Shown here: positions 37,730 through 46,098 of the stretch, piece after piece | How the letters are laid out: every line of letters starts with the position of its first letter | Numbering within the stretch: position 1 is the first letter of the stretch | Assembly: GCF_000153465.1 (NCBI RefSeq) | Contig: NZ_CH672387.1 | Span: 3,776,628 to 3,840,627 of the forward strand | DNA: 64,000 nucleotides | Direction: 5' to 3' | Source of the DNA: Aurantimonas manganoxydans SI85-9A1 | GTDB taxonomy: Bacteria; Pseudomonadota; Alphaproteobacteria; Rhizobiales; Rhizobiaceae | The notes under the pieces: model-generated | Seen by the model: only the letters and a program-made list of their open reading frames with translations | What the model was told of the DNA's origin: nothing | Database searches by the model: none | Made by a program: the position numbers and the translations under genes

Positions 37730-38412
37730 GAGACTCGTGCCTTTCTCGCCGGCTCGCCAAGGCGATCCAGCGCATCGAAGAAGCTGTGCATGCGGCCGGC
37801 ATCCTTGACGCCGGGGGCGCTTTCGACGCCCGACGACACGTCGATGCCGGACGGATCGGCGATCCTGACGGCCTCGGCGACGTTGTCGGCGTCGATCCCT
37901 CCGGAGAGCATATAGGCCATTTGCGGGTCAAGGCCCGACCCGGCGGAGGTAAGCAGCGTCCAGTCGAAGGAGACGCCGTTGCCGCCCGGCAGATCGGAGC
38001 CCTTTGGCCGCTTGGAATCGAGCAGGATGCGGTCGGCGACGCCGGCATAGGGCGCAACCGCGGCGAGATCCCCTGCGGCGGCCACCGGCAGCGCCTTCAT
38101 CACCTTCAGCCCGGTGCGCGCCTTGATCTCGCGCACCCGCTCGGGCGTCTCGCGGCCATGCAGCTGAAGCCAGTCCGGCTTCACGTCACGGGCGAAGCGG
38201 TCGAGCAAGGCATCGTCGGGATCGACGGTGACGATCACGGTCTCGGCACGGCCGTCGACCTTTGCGACAAGTTCGGCCATCGGCCCCACGTCCATATGCC
38301 GCGGGCTCCTGGCGAAATGCACGAAGCCGACATGGCTTGCGCCACGCTCCAGCGCCACCGCGAGGGTCTCGGGCGTGGACAGTCCGCAGATCTTGACGTC
38401 GAAGGCTCGCAA
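37726..38412 (-). CDS. trpF: Phosphoribosylanthranilate isomerase
   Basis: 228 residues from a TTG at 38412, chosen because GGGAG precedes it by about 8 bases and the conserved VKICGL motif follows at residue 5; no ATG is suitably placed. The barrel signature blocks are [44 protein letters not shown] and the end [17 protein letters not shown] with [16 protein letters not shown]. It isomerises phosphoribosylanthranilate in tryptophan synthesis. It begins the minus-strand run that continues through trpB, cutA, trpA, accD and folC. Confidence 0.95.
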   Translation of the reverse strand: MRAFDVKICGLSTPETLAVALERGASHVGFVHFARSPRHMDVGPMAELVAKVDGRAETVIVTVDPDDALLDRFARDVKPDWLQLHGRETPERVREIKARTGLKVMKALPVAAAGDLAAVAPYAGVADRILLDSKRPKGSDLPGGNGVSFDWTLLTSAGSGLDPQMAYMLSGGIDADNVAEAVRIADPSGIDVSSGVESAPGVKDAGRMHSFFDALDRLGEPARKARVS

Positions 38413-38501
38413 AAGCCGTACTCCCGAAGGTCGGATCGCACTCTTGGCGCCCTTATCGCGCCTCTCGCCCCGGCCTGTAAAGGATGCGGCAAAACCGCGG
38501 G

Positions 38502-39254
38502 TCAGGCGCCGGAACAATCGATGGCGTGGAGCCCGGCCCCGTGGCGCTTCAGCCAGTCGCGGCCGTGGTCCATGCCCGGGCAGAGCTCGCGGCAGAGCGC
38601 CCAGAACGACGCGCCGTGGTTCATCTCGCGAAAATGCGCCACCTCATGGGCGGCGAGATAGTCGAGCACCTCCGGCGGCGCCATGACGATGCGCCAGGAA
38701 AAGGCCAGTCGCCGGTCGATGGTGCAGGAGCCCCAGCGGCTGCGGGTGTCCTTCAGCGCCATCGAACGCGGACGCAGGCCGACGGTCGCCGCATGGCGAT
38801 CCACCGCCGCCTGCAGGTCCTGCCGCGCCTCGCGCTTCAGCGTATCGACGACGCGGCGCACGAAATGCTCCGGCGCGCCGCCGACCATGAGGCACGCCTC
38901 GCCGTCGACCGTCTCGAAACGCGACGCCCGGCGCTCCGGCGCCGACACGAGGCGCAGCGTGCCGCCGCGAAACGGGATCGTCGCACCGTCGGCAACGACC
39001 ACATGCCCCGGCGCCCGCGCGACGCGCTCCTCGACCCAGCCGCGGTGCCGCTCCAGGAATTCGGCGATCGCCCGGCCCGAGACCTGGCGCGGCGCGGTCA
39101 CGACAACACCGGAAGCGCCGGGGGCAAGCCGCAGGATCATGCGCTTGGCGCGGGGATTGCGCCGCACGGTCACCGCGACCGGGCCGCCGGCGAGATCGAG
39201 CCGTTCGGGGATCGCGGAGACGCGTGGCTTGGCACGGGGAAAGAGGAAGGACAT
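38502..39254 (-). CDS. YgjP/SprT-like zinc metallopeptidase (DUF45 family)
   Basis: 250 residues from ATG 39254 (an ATG at 39284 is also in frame). The N-terminal part carries beta strands (VTVRRNPRAKRMILRLAP); the C-terminal part has the DUF45 signature SRWGSCTIDRRLAFSWRIVM followed by zinc-binding HEVAH in AAHEVAHFREMNHGASFW, where the glutamate is catalytic. No signal peptide, so it is cytoplasmic. Family members are called M48-family or WLM-like peptidases, and their substrates are unknown. It stands upstream of trpF with a gap of about 90 bases and may share transcription with it. Confidence 0.9.
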   Translation of the reverse strand: MSFLFPRAKPRVSAIPERLDLAGGPVAVTVRRNPRAKRMILRLAPGASGVVVTAPRQVSGRAIAEFLERHRGWVEERVARAPGHVVVADGATIPFRGGTLRLVSAPERRASRFETVDGEACLMVGGAPEHFVRRVVDTLKREARQDLQAAVDRHAATVGLRPRSMALKDTRSRWGSCTIDRRLAFSWRIVMAPPEVLDYLAAHEVAHFREMNHGASFWALCRELCPGMDHGRDWLKRHGAGLHAIDCSGA

Positions 39255-39322
39255 CGGCAGCCGGACAGGGATAGGCGGCAGCACGCCGCCGTTCGAATCG
39301 CAGTCTACACCGTCACGATACG

Positions 39323-39358
39323 AAAACGGCGGCGCCCAGGGGACGCCGCCGTCTTTTT
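39323..39358 (-). terminator. intrinsic terminator after the DUF2852 gene
   Basis: Arms ACGGCGGCG (39326-39334) and CGCCGCCGT (39344-39352) form a 9-bp stem; read on the minus strand it is followed by TTTTCG. It lies 38 bases after the DUF2852 stop. On + it also ends in a T-run, so it may act on both strands. Confidence 0.75.
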
Positions 39359-39395
39359 CATGAGCGCGCAGCCAGGCCGGGCGCCATCGTCAGGG

Positions 39396-39827
39396 TCAGG
39401 CCGGCTGGCCGTCGACCACTGGGCCCTCGTCGCGGCGCTTGCCGCGCTCGGCCATGAAGCGGTCGAACTCCTGCTGGTCCTTGGCCCGGCGCAGTTCGCG
39501 CGCATAGGCGGCGAATTCGGCCTCGGCCTCGTGCAGCCGGCGGCGCTCCTCGTCGAGGCGGCTGAGTTCCTTCTCCCGCCAGTCGTCGAAGGCGACATTG
39601 CCGGTCCGCGGGGCGCCGAAGGGGCTGCCCCCGCCGGCGCGCTTCAGGCCGCCGAACAGGCGATCCGTCGTCTCATTGACGTCCCGCTTGAAGCCGTCCA
39701 AACGGTCACCCCAGAGGATGTAGGCCAGCATCGCCAGGCCGAGAGGCCAGAAGATCATGAACCCGCCAACCATCAGGGCAATCGTGGCCGGCGTCCATGC
39801 CGGACGAATCAAAGCTCGCGAAGTCAT
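39396..39827 (-). CDS. DUF2852 small inner-membrane protein
   Basis: 143 residues from ATG 39827, after AAAGGA. One membrane helix at about 13-33 (TIALMVGGFMIFWPLGLAML) is followed by a charged cytoplasmic part with a coiled coil (about 80-135, KELSRLDEERRRLHEAEAEF). This layout matches DUF2852, found mainly in alphaproteobacteria and of unknown function. It is monocistronic, with its own terminator, and divergent from the YqaA-like gene. No function is claimed. Confidence 0.82.
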   Translation of the reverse strand: MTSRALIRPAWTPATIALMVGGFMIFWPLGLAMLAYILWGDRLDGFKRDVNETTDRLFGGLKRAGGGSPFGAPRTGNVAFDDWREKELSRLDEERRRLHEAEAEFAAYARELRRAKDQQEFDRFMAERGKRRDEGPVVDGQPA

Positions 39828-39995
39828 CGCAGTCACGTTCCTTTCGAAAATGGCCGCGACGCTGAGGCATCGCGGGGGCTTCGACATGTCTTGCTGCAGT
39901 ATCCTCAACATGGTGACTGGCGAAACGGCGTTCAATCTCCCGTCCGCGAAAAACCGCCGGTGCGCGCGTTTTTCGGTTCGCCCGGCGGTTCTGCG

Positions 39996-40439
39996 ATGAC
40001 GCTGTTCGCCGCCTGCGCGGGCCTGTTCTGGAGTGCTTTCCTCGCCGCGACGCTGCTGCCCGGCGCCTCGGAGATCGTGCTGGTCGCGCTGCTTGCCGAA
40101 GGCGTCGGCGACCCCTGGCTTCTGGTCGTCGTCGCCGGGGTCGGCAACACGCTCGGCTCGGTGGTCAACTGGGTCTGCGGCCGCTTCCTTCTGCACTATG
40201 CCGACCGCCGATGGTTTCCGGTGCCACCGCGCCATCTCGACAGGGCCACGGGGTTCTTCAATCGCTACGGCGTCTGGACCCTGCTGCTTGCGTGGTGGCC
40301 GCTGGGCGGCGACGCGCTGACGGTGATCGCCGGCGTGCTGCGGGTGCCGCTGCTGCGGTTCACGATCCTTGTCGCGATCGGCAAGTTCGCCCGCTACGCG
40401 GTGGTCGCCGGCGCGACGCTCGCCTGGCCGGGGCTCTGA
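39996..40439 (+). CDS. YqaA-type small membrane protein (DedA/SNARE-associated superfamily)
   Basis: 147 residues from ATG 39996, chosen because the hydrophobic part begins there; the frame is open far upstream but only as a shadow of other genes. Four hydrophobic segments are visible (about 3-25, 28-52, 86-108, 118-143), with the DedA-like core GNTLGSVVNWVCGRF and a W-P-L-G-G-D-A-L-T-V-I-A-G motif in the second half. YqaA proteins are distant relatives of DedA membrane proteins, whose transport roles are being worked out. No neighbour indicates function. Confidence 0.8.
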   Translation: MTLFAACAGLFWSAFLAATLLPGASEIVLVALLAEGVGDPWLLVVVAGVGNTLGSVVNWVCGRFLLHYADRRWFPVPPRHLDRATGFFNRYGVWTLLLAWWPLGGDALTVIAGVLRVPLLRFTILVAIGKFARYAVVAGATLAWPGL

Positions 40440-40551
40440 CGCCGACGTCCGTTCGCGGCCCGCGCGATCGCGTCGACGGGTATGAAATTTTGATGACCCG
40501 GACGCCGGAACGCGGCTACGATGCTATCCTCGTCGCAAGGGAGGAGCCGCG

Positions 40552-40962
40552 ATGCCATCGACCGTCATTCCCACCATTCGTTACGAGAATTGCCGCAAGA
40601 TGATCACCTGGCTTTGCGACACACTCGGCTTCAGCCGCCACGCCGTCCACGAGGATACCAACGGCAGCATCCTGCACGCCGAACTCGTCCACGGCGACGG
40701 CATGGTGATGGTCGGCGATGCCCGGGACGACGATTTCGGTGCGTTGCAGGTGCCCGCCCGTTCCGACGCGGCGGTCACCCAGAGCCCCTATCTCGTCGTC
40801 AGGGACATCGACCATCTCTACGAGGCGGTCCAGGCGGCCGGCGCGACCATCGTCGCGGATCTGCAGGAGAAGAGCTACGGCTCGAAGGAATTCGCCTGCC
40901 GCGATCCCGAGGGCCAACTCTGGAACTTCGGCACTTACGATCCCTGGCGCACCGGACAATAG
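40552..40962 (+). CDS. VOC superfamily (glyoxalase/bleomycin resistance-like) protein
   Basis: 136 residues; GGGAGGAG precedes the ATG. Two beta-alpha-beta-beta-beta modules of the vicinal oxygen chelate fold are visible: MITWLCDTLGF with LVHGDGMVMVGD, then SPYLVVRDIDHLYEAVQAAG with the usual RDPEGQLWNFGTYDPW ending. Such proteins include glyoxalases, dioxygenases and drug-binding proteins; the metal ligands typical of glyoxalase I are not clearly complete, so the reaction cannot be named. It lies 22 bases upstream of the ceramidase-like gene and is probably co-transcribed with it. Confidence 0.85.
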   Translation: MPSTVIPTIRYENCRKMITWLCDTLGFSRHAVHEDTNGSILHAELVHGDGMVMVGDARDDDFGALQVPARSDAAVTQSPYLVVRDIDHLYEAVQAAGATIVADLQEKSYGSKEFACRDPEGQLWNFGTYDPWRTGQ

Positions 40963-40984
40963 GGCCTGACGCGACGGCGCGGCC

Positions 40985-41659
40985 ATGGACTGGACGCAAC
41001 CGATCGACGCCTATTGCGAGCGGTTGGAAGCCGGCTTCTGGGCCGAGCCGCTGAACGCGGTCTCCAACCTGGCCTTCCTCGTCGCAGCCGCCGCCGGCTT
41101 TGCACTGTGGCGCCGGGCTGGCGGATCGGACCGGCCCGTGCTTCTGCTGGCCGGCCTCGTCGCCATCATCGGCATCGGCTCGTTCCTGTTCCACACCTTC
41201 GCCAACCGCTGGTCGAGCCTTGCCGACGTCCTGCCGATCGCGCTGTTCATCTACGCCTATTTCTTCCTGGCGCTGCACCGCCTCGTCGGGCTCGGCCGCT
41301 GGGCCGCCGGCCTCGGCACCGCTGGCTTCCTGGGCGCCTCGATCATCTTGGAGCCCCTCTTCGCAGGAATGGTCGGATCCTCGGCGGGCTACGTGCCGGC
41401 GCTTCTCGCCATGCTTGGGATCGGCAGCTATCTGGCCGCGACCCGCCACTGCGCGGGGCCGGCCGTCCTTGCGGCGGGAACGGTCTTTTCCGTCTCGCTC
41501 GGCCTGCGCATGGCCGACACGCCGCTCTGTACGGATTGGCCCCTCGGCACGCACTTCCTCTGGCACGTCTCCAACGCGGTGACCCTCGGCCTGTTGCTCG
41601 CCGCCGCGTTGGCGGGCCGCCGATCCGCCAGCGATGCGGCCAGAGGGACCCCACGCTGA
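40985..41659 (+). CDS. Ceramidase-like integral membrane hydrolase (CREST superfamily)
   Basis: 224 residues with about seven membrane helices. The N-terminus carries EPLNAVSNLAFL, matching the alkaline-ceramidase pattern; GIGSFLFHTFANRWSSLADV supplies the Ser, His and Asp of the first CREST motifs, and THFLWHVSNA gives the C-terminal paired histidines. These residues bind zinc in the superfamily (ceramidases, progestin/adiponectin receptors). The bacterial substrate is unknown; alphaproteobacteria that make sphingolipids are rare, so a different amide lipid is possible. Overlap of function with the upstream VOC protein is not evident. Confidence 0.83.
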   Translation: MDWTQPIDAYCERLEAGFWAEPLNAVSNLAFLVAAAAGFALWRRAGGSDRPVLLLAGLVAIIGIGSFLFHTFANRWSSLADVLPIALFIYAYFFLALHRLVGLGRWAAGLGTAGFLGASIILEPLFAGMVGSSAGYVPALLAMLGIGSYLAATRHCAGPAVLAAGTVFSVSLGLRMADTPLCTDWPLGTHFLWHVSNAVTLGLLLAAALAGRRSASDAARGTPR

Positions 41660-41696
41660 GGCGCGGCAGATCGATCATCCAGCTCGATAGCGCAGG

Positions 41697-41737
41697 ACAA
41701 AAAAAGGCCGGACGCCTCCCCCGAAGCATCCGGCCCT
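41697..41737 (-). terminator. intrinsic terminator after the L,D-transpeptidase gene
   Basis: Read on the minus strand, a GGCCGGATG/CGTCCGGCC stem is followed by a run of seven T (As at about 41699-41705 on +). It lies about 65 bases after the stop of the minus-strand gene. Confidence 0.8.
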
Positions 41738-41798
41738 GGCGGTCCCCCGCCCTGTAAACTGGTGTCCGGTGACGGATCGCCGGAGACAGCGCCTCTGC

Positions 41799-42536
41799 TC
41801 AGCGAGCGGCGAGGCGCTCCTTGCCCTGCTTGACCACGACGCGCGCATCCATCGGAACGCGCTCGTACAGGTCGATGATGTCCTGGTTCATCAGACGGAT
41901 GCAGCCCGACGAGGCAGCGGTGCCGATCGTCCACCATTCCGGCGTGCCATGCAGGCGGAACAGCGTGTCCTTGCCATTCTGGTAGAGATACAGCGCGCGG
42001 GCGCCCAGCGGGTTGGTCAGGCCGGGATCCATGCCGTCGCGATAGGGCTCGAGATCCGGCTTGCGGTCGATCATCTCGGCGGGCGGAAACCACTTCGGCC
42101 AGGAACGCTTGGCGCGGATGTTGGCGTCGCCAGCCCAGGAGAAGCCGGCGCGGCCGACACCGATGCCGTAGCGCATGGCCATGCCGTCGGCCTCGACCAC
42201 GTAGAGGAAGCGGTTCGGCGTATCGACCACGACCGTGCCCAGCTCGTATTCGCGGCCTTCCGGGAAGGACACGCGCTGGCGCAGATATTCCGGATCGATC
42301 TTGTCGGTCGGGATCGCCGGCAGTGCGTAGCCATCATCGACGACGGCCGAATAGCCCAGCGCCGAGGTGGCGCCGAGGCTGCCTTCGTTCGGCAGGCTGG
42401 TCGGCGCGGTGTAGGCGGAGACCCCGGACGGCGCCAACGATGCGCGCTGGTTGCTCGCGCAACCGGCAGCCACGGCCAGCGAAAGGACCGCGGCACCAAG
42501 GAGAAGGGAACGTTTGCTCGTCATCGAAAATGCCAT
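41799..42536 (-). CDS. L,D-transpeptidase lipoprotein (YkuD/ErfK family)
   Basis: 245 residues. The N-terminus (LLLGAAVLSLAVAAGC) ends in a lipobox, so it is probably lipid anchored. The YkuD domain (about 95-240) holds the catalytic histidine His196 in RLHGTPEWW and the nucleophile Cys212 in TAASSGCIRLMNQD. Members make 3-3 crosslinks in peptidoglycan or attach proteins to it; Rhizobiales carry many, consistent with their polar growth. The start could also be the ATG four codons in. Monocistronic and divergent from the CueR-type gene. Confidence 0.93.
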   Translation of the reverse strand: MAFSMTSKRSLLLGAAVLSLAVAAGCASNQRASLAPSGVSAYTAPTSLPNEGSLGATSALGYSAVVDDGYALPAIPTDKIDPEYLRQRVSFPEGREYELGTVVVDTPNRFLYVVEADGMAMRYGIGVGRAGFSWAGDANIRAKRSWPKWFPPAEMIDRKPDLEPYRDGMDPGLTNPLGARALYLYQNGKDTLFRLHGTPEWWTIGTAASSGCIRLMNQDIIDLYERVPMDARVVVKQGKERLAAR

Positions 42537-42770
42537 GTTCGGGGTGGGATGGGATCAGTTCGCCGAACGAACCGCGCACCGGAGGAGCGCCGACCATCTG
42601 TAGCCGTCTCCTCGTTAGTCCGCGTCCATCCGTCAGGCAATACGCGATGGAAGCACGACGTTGGTTAACGAAGGCTTTGTTGCCGCTTGGTGACAGTTGA
42701 CGGCAGCGGCCGCTGCGACATCTCAGGCGCACTCTGGGACGTTCGCAACCTTAGCTACGAGGGCTTTTTG

Positions 42771-43169
42771 ATGAACATCGGAGAGGCGGCCCGGCTGTCC
42801 GGCCTCCCCCCCAAGACGATCCGCTATTACGAGGAAGTCGGGCTGGTGAAACCGTCCCGGGCCATCAACGGCTATCGCAATTACGGCGATCGCGATGTGC
42901 ATCTCCTGCGGTTCCTCCAGCGCTCGCGCTCCCTCGGCTTCACCATCGAGGAAGCGCGACGGTTGATCTCGCTCTACGAGGACGAGGGACGGCGTAGCGA
43001 GGACGTCAAGTCGATGGCCAGTTCCCGCATGGCCGAGATCGACCGCAAGATCGCCGAGCTGCAATCGCTGAAACGCGCTCTTGCAGACCTCAGCGAACGC
43101 TGCCACGGCGACGACGGGCCCGACTGCCCGATCCTCGAGGAGATCTCCGGGGACCGCACCGGCCGCTGA
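42771..43169 (+). CDS. cueR: CueR-type copper-responsive MerR regulator
   Basis: 132 residues. The MerR DNA-binding domain (MNIGEAARLSGLPPKTIRYY, 1-70) is followed by a dimerisation coiled coil and the metal loop C-H-G-D-D-G-P-D-C with Cys111 and Cys119, spaced as in CueR/HmrR for Cu(I), Ag(I) or Au(I). In the family it activates a copper-exporting ATPase by untwisting a 19-base promoter spacer. No copper ATPase, oxidase or chaperone gene lies next to it, so its targets must be elsewhere. A GAGGG site precedes the ATG. Confidence 0.9.
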   Translation: MNIGEAARLSGLPPKTIRYYEEVGLVKPSRAINGYRNYGDRDVHLLRFLQRSRSLGFTIEEARRLISLYEDEGRRSEDVKSMASSRMAEIDRKIAELQSLKRALADLSERCHGDDGPDCPILEEISGDRTGR

Positions 43170-43230
43170 GCCACGCCTTCGCATCGTCGGCGTATCGGTA
43201 CCGCGGGACGTGGATGCGACGTCGCGCCGC

Positions 43231-43245
43231 GTTTCTGGTTTGTTC
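43231..43245 (+). promoter_or_regulatory. candidate alphaproteobacterial LexA box upstream of mmcB
   Basis: GTTT-N7-GTTC (43231-43245), one mismatch from the alphaproteobacterial SOS consensus GTTC-N7-GTTC, 46 bases before the mmcB start. mmcB is an SOS gene in Caulobacter, which raises the prior. Confidence 0.5.
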
Positions 43246-43291
43246 GCATTTTTGCTTGCCGAGAGCGTCGCGGCTCGGCTAGGTCTCGATC

Positions 43292-43801
43292 ATGCCGATC
43301 GTATCCCCCTTCCGCGTCGACCCGCTGGTCGACGGCCGCCAGTCCGAGCGTGCCATGATGGTGCGCCGGGGCGTGCAGCGCCTGATGCTGGCACGCAAGG
43401 TGTCGTTGCTGCCGGAGATGGCGCTGGCGTCCGGCCGCCGCGCCGACCTCGTCTGCCTGTCGGAAAAGGGCGAGATCACCATCGTCGAGATCAAGACCTC
43501 GATCGAGGATTTCCGGGTGGACCGGAAATGGCCGGATTATCTGCAGCATTGCGACCGGCTGTTCTTCGCCACCCATCCGGGCGTGCCGGCGGACATCTTT
43601 CCCGAAAGCTGCGGGCTGATCGTGTCGGATGGCTACGGCGCCGAAATCCTGCGCGAGGCGCCGGAAGACCGGATCGCGCCGGCGACGCGCAAGGCGATGA
43701 CGCTGCGTTTCGCGCGGCTGGCCGCCGACCGCCTGGTGCAGGCGGAATGGGCGGCCAATCCGTTCATGACCGGGATGGCGGGCGAGACGGAGGCGGACTG
43801 A
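43292..43801 (+). CDS. mmcB: MmcB family DNA repair protein (PD-(D/E)XK nuclease fold)
   Basis: 169 residues. The restriction-nuclease core is visible: RRADLVCLSEKGEITIVEIK gives the Asp and the E-x-K of a PD-(D/E)XK site, followed by SIEDFRVDRKWPDYLQHCD. MmcB in Caulobacter is SOS-induced and protects against mitomycin C; its chemistry is not known. A near-consensus LexA box lies 46 bases upstream. A GC-rich hairpin (CCGCCTCC/GGAGGCGG, 43802-43820) follows the stop directly and separates it from convergent actR. Confidence 0.9.
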   Translation: MPIVSPFRVDPLVDGRQSERAMMVRRGVQRLMLARKVSLLPEMALASGRRADLVCLSEKGEITIVEIKTSIEDFRVDRKWPDYLQHCDRLFFATHPGVPADIFPESCGLIVSDGYGAEILREAPEDRIAPATRKAMTLRFARLAADRLVQAEWAANPFMTGMAGETEAD

Positions 43802-43820
43802 CCGCCTCCGCAGGAGGCGG
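43802..43820. terminator. hairpin between mmcB and actR
   Basis: Arms CCGCCTCC (43802-43809) and GGAGGCGG (43813-43820) with a 3-base loop sit between convergent stops. No T-run, so termination would be weak or Rho-assisted. Confidence 0.45.
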
Positions 43821-43822
43821 GT

Positions 43823-44398
43823 TCAGCGCGGCGCGCGCTTGGCGAGGATCCGCTGCAGGGTCCGGCGGTGCATCGACAGCCGGCGGGCGGTCTCGGAGAC
43901 GTTGCGGTCGCACAATTCGTAGACGCGCTGGATATGCTCCCAGCGGACCCGGTCGGCCGACATCGGGTTCTCCGGCGGCGCGGCGCGGTCGCCGGCCTTG
44001 CGGCTGAGCGCAGCGATCACTTCGTCGGCATCGGCGGGCTTGGCCAGATAGTCGATGGCGCCGAGCTTCACGGCGGTCACGGCGGTGGCGATGTTGCCGT
44101 AGCCGGTCAGCACCACGACCCGCGCGTCCTCGCGGGCCCGCTGCAGCGCCTCGATCACGTCGAGCCCGTTGCCGTCGGCCAGCCGCATGTCGACGACGGC
44201 GCAGGCCGGCGCCGAGCGCTTCAGGGCGGCGAGCCCTTCTTCAACGCTTTCGGCGGTCACCACTTCGAAGCCGCGCTGCTCGAGCGCCCGGCTCATGCGC
44301 TGCAGGAACGGGCGGTCGTCATCGACCAGAAGCAGGGATCGGTCACCCTGCGGCAGAAACGACCGCTCCGGAGCAGTCCCTACAGTTTCGGTCAACAT
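43823..44398 (-). CDS. actR: ActR/RegA-type redox response regulator
   Basis: 191 residues from ATG 44398, preceded by AAAGGAA, in preference to the longer open frame. The receiver domain has LLLVDDDRPFLQRM at the start and phospho-acceptor Asp70 in VVDMRLADGNGLD; a Fis-type helix-turn-helix ends the protein (NVSETARRLSMHRRTLQRIL, about 165-185). This is the RegA/PrrA/ActR family, which controls respiration, carbon and nitrogen fixation and acid tolerance in response to redox state. Its kinase actS lies upstream on the same strand after 134 bases. Confidence 0.95.
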   Translation of the reverse strand: MLTETVGTAPERSFLPQGDRSLLLVDDDRPFLQRMSRALEQRGFEVVTAESVEEGLAALKRSAPACAVVDMRLADGNGLDVIEALQRAREDARVVVLTGYGNIATAVTAVKLGAIDYLAKPADADEVIAALSRKAGDRAAPPENPMSADRVRWEHIQRVYELCDRNVSETARRLSMHRRTLQRILAKRAPR

Positions 44399-44532
44399 CG
44401 GCGTTCCTTTCCTTTGTCCGGGAAATGGAGCGCCGGGCACACGCCTTCAACGGCTTGCACCCGCCAGAACCGGCAATCGGCATGCGACCGAAGTACGCAT
44501 CCGGCGGTTGCCGCGCCGGCTCTGCCGCTGCG

Positions 44533-45888
44533 TCAGTCGCGATTGGCCGGCCGGTTCGACAGGAAGACGTCCCGCGGCCAGGAGATCACCACGACGGCGC
44601 CGTTGGCGACGCGGCCGCGGCTCGCCCGGTTGGCGAAGGTGATCGAGGCGCCGGAGCGTTCGAGCAGCGTCTTGGCGATGAACAGGCCGAGGCCGAGACC
44701 GCCGCCGGTGTTGCGCTCCGTCGAATCGCGGTCCGACATGTAGGGGTCGCCGATCCGGTCGAGGATCTCCGGGGCAAAGCCCGGCCCGTCGTCCAGCACC
44801 TCGATATAGACGTGGCTCTCGCTCCAGCCGGCGCGGATGATCACTTCGCCATCGGCAAAGTCCACGGCGTTCTCGACGATGTTGCCGAGGCCGTAGACGA
44901 TGCCGGCATTGCGGCGGGCGACCGGCTCGGCGCCGTCGCGCTCGACCGTCTCGACCTTCAGCGCGACCCCGAAATTGCGGTGCGGCTCGGCCACCTCGTC
45001 GATCAGCGACATCACTGACAGACGCGCCAGATGGGTCTCGCTGGACGAGGACAGTGAGCTGAGCTGGCGCAGGATCGTGCGGCAGCGCTCCGACTGCTCG
45101 ACCAGCAGATCCACGTCCTCGCGCTGCGGATCGTCGGCCGGCACCGAGCGGCCCATTTCCTTGGCGACGAGGGCGATGGTGGCGAGCGGGGTCCCGAGCT
45201 CATGGGCGGCGGCGGCGGCCAGCCCGTCCAGCGCCGACAGGTGCTGCTCGCGCTGCAGGACGAGTTCGGTGGCGCTCAGCGCATCTGCGAGCGCCCGCGA
45301 TTCCGCCGCCACGCGGTAGATGTAGATCGAGGAGAAGACGAGGGTCGTGACGATCGCGAACCACAGGCCGCCGACATAGGAGATCGGCAGTTCCAGCGAC
45401 ATGCCGTGGGGCCAGGGCACCGGCATGTGGAAGAAGGCCAGCGCCGTCGTGCAGACAACGGCCAGAAGCCCTACCCCCACCGTCGTCAGCGGCGGCTGCG
45501 TCGCCGAAGCGATAATCGAGGGCACCACGAGGAACACCGTGAACGGATTCTCGATGCCGCCGGTGAGGAACAGGAGACCCGTCGGCTGCAAAATGTCGAA
45601 GGTCAGCACGCCGGCCGCAGCCGTCGAGGACAGCCGCCGGCTCGCCGGGAAGCTGATCGACAGATAGATGTTCAGCGCCACCGAGGCGGCGATCAACGCG
45701 AGGCAGGTGCCGATCGGAAACGGCCACCACAGCCCCCAGGCCACGAACACGCAGGCCGCGGTCTGGCCGGCGACGGAGAGCCAGCGCAGCCGCACCAGCG
45801 TCGCCAGGCGCAGCCGCTGGCTCTCGCGCATCATGGTCACGAAGGCCGGCAGGCGGAGGTCGAAACTGGAACGGGTCGCCTGGTCCAT
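44533..45888 (-). CDS. actS: ActS/RegB-type redox sensor histidine kinase
   Basis: 451 residues from ATG 45888 (a TTG at 45900 is also in frame). Six membrane helices (about 40-195) include the quinone-sensing GGIENPFTVF motif between helices 3 and 4. The H-box is AAAHELGTPLATIA with His229, and the redox-active cysteine of the family is Cys269 in EQSERCRTIL. A HATPase domain follows (GNIVENAVDFA, DDGPGFAP, GGGLGLGLFIAK). It phosphorylates ActR when the quinone pool and Cys are reduced. The pair is standard in Rhizobiales. Confidence 0.95.
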   Translation of the reverse strand: MDQATRSSFDLRLPAFVTMMRESQRLRLATLVRLRWLSVAGQTAACVFVAWGLWWPFPIGTCLALIAASVALNIYLSISFPASRRLSSTAAAGVLTFDILQPTGLLFLTGGIENPFTVFLVVPSIIASATQPPLTTVGVGLLAVVCTTALAFFHMPVPWPHGMSLELPISYVGGLWFAIVTTLVFSSIYIYRVAAESRALADALSATELVLQREQHLSALDGLAAAAAHELGTPLATIALVAKEMGRSVPADDPQREDVDLLVEQSERCRTILRQLSSLSSSSETHLARLSVMSLIDEVAEPHRNFGVALKVETVERDGAEPVARRNAGIVYGLGNIVENAVDFADGEVIIRAGWSESHVYIEVLDDGPGFAPEILDRIGDPYMSDRDSTERNTGGGLGLGLFIAKTLLERSGASITFANRASRGRVANGAVVVISWPRDVFLSNRPANRD

Positions 45889-46098
45889 GATCGGCTTCAA
45901 CTATTCTTGGAAGGAAATCGGAGACTTACCGTCTAGCCCGTCATCCGCATTGCCGAAAGTGGTCAAAGCCGCGCGGGGCACCCGAGCATCCGGGACCAAG
46001 TGCCGCGCCGGTTCCCATCATGGAACACCCGGCCGTCCTTTGCCCTTTACCGTCCCGAAGCGCCACGGCGCACAGGATCAAGACGGAAGGGACGCATC

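Noticed and set aside
38484-39995. Plus-strand frame open about 500 codons upstream of the YqaA-like gene
   Set aside because: Antisense to the metallopeptidase and DUF2852 genes; the membrane protein starts at 39996.
45889-46098. EcfG-type general stress promoter (GGAAC-N16/17-CGTT) before the DUF892 gene
   Set aside because: GGAAC occurs (about 46022-46026), but no CGTT lies at the right distance.
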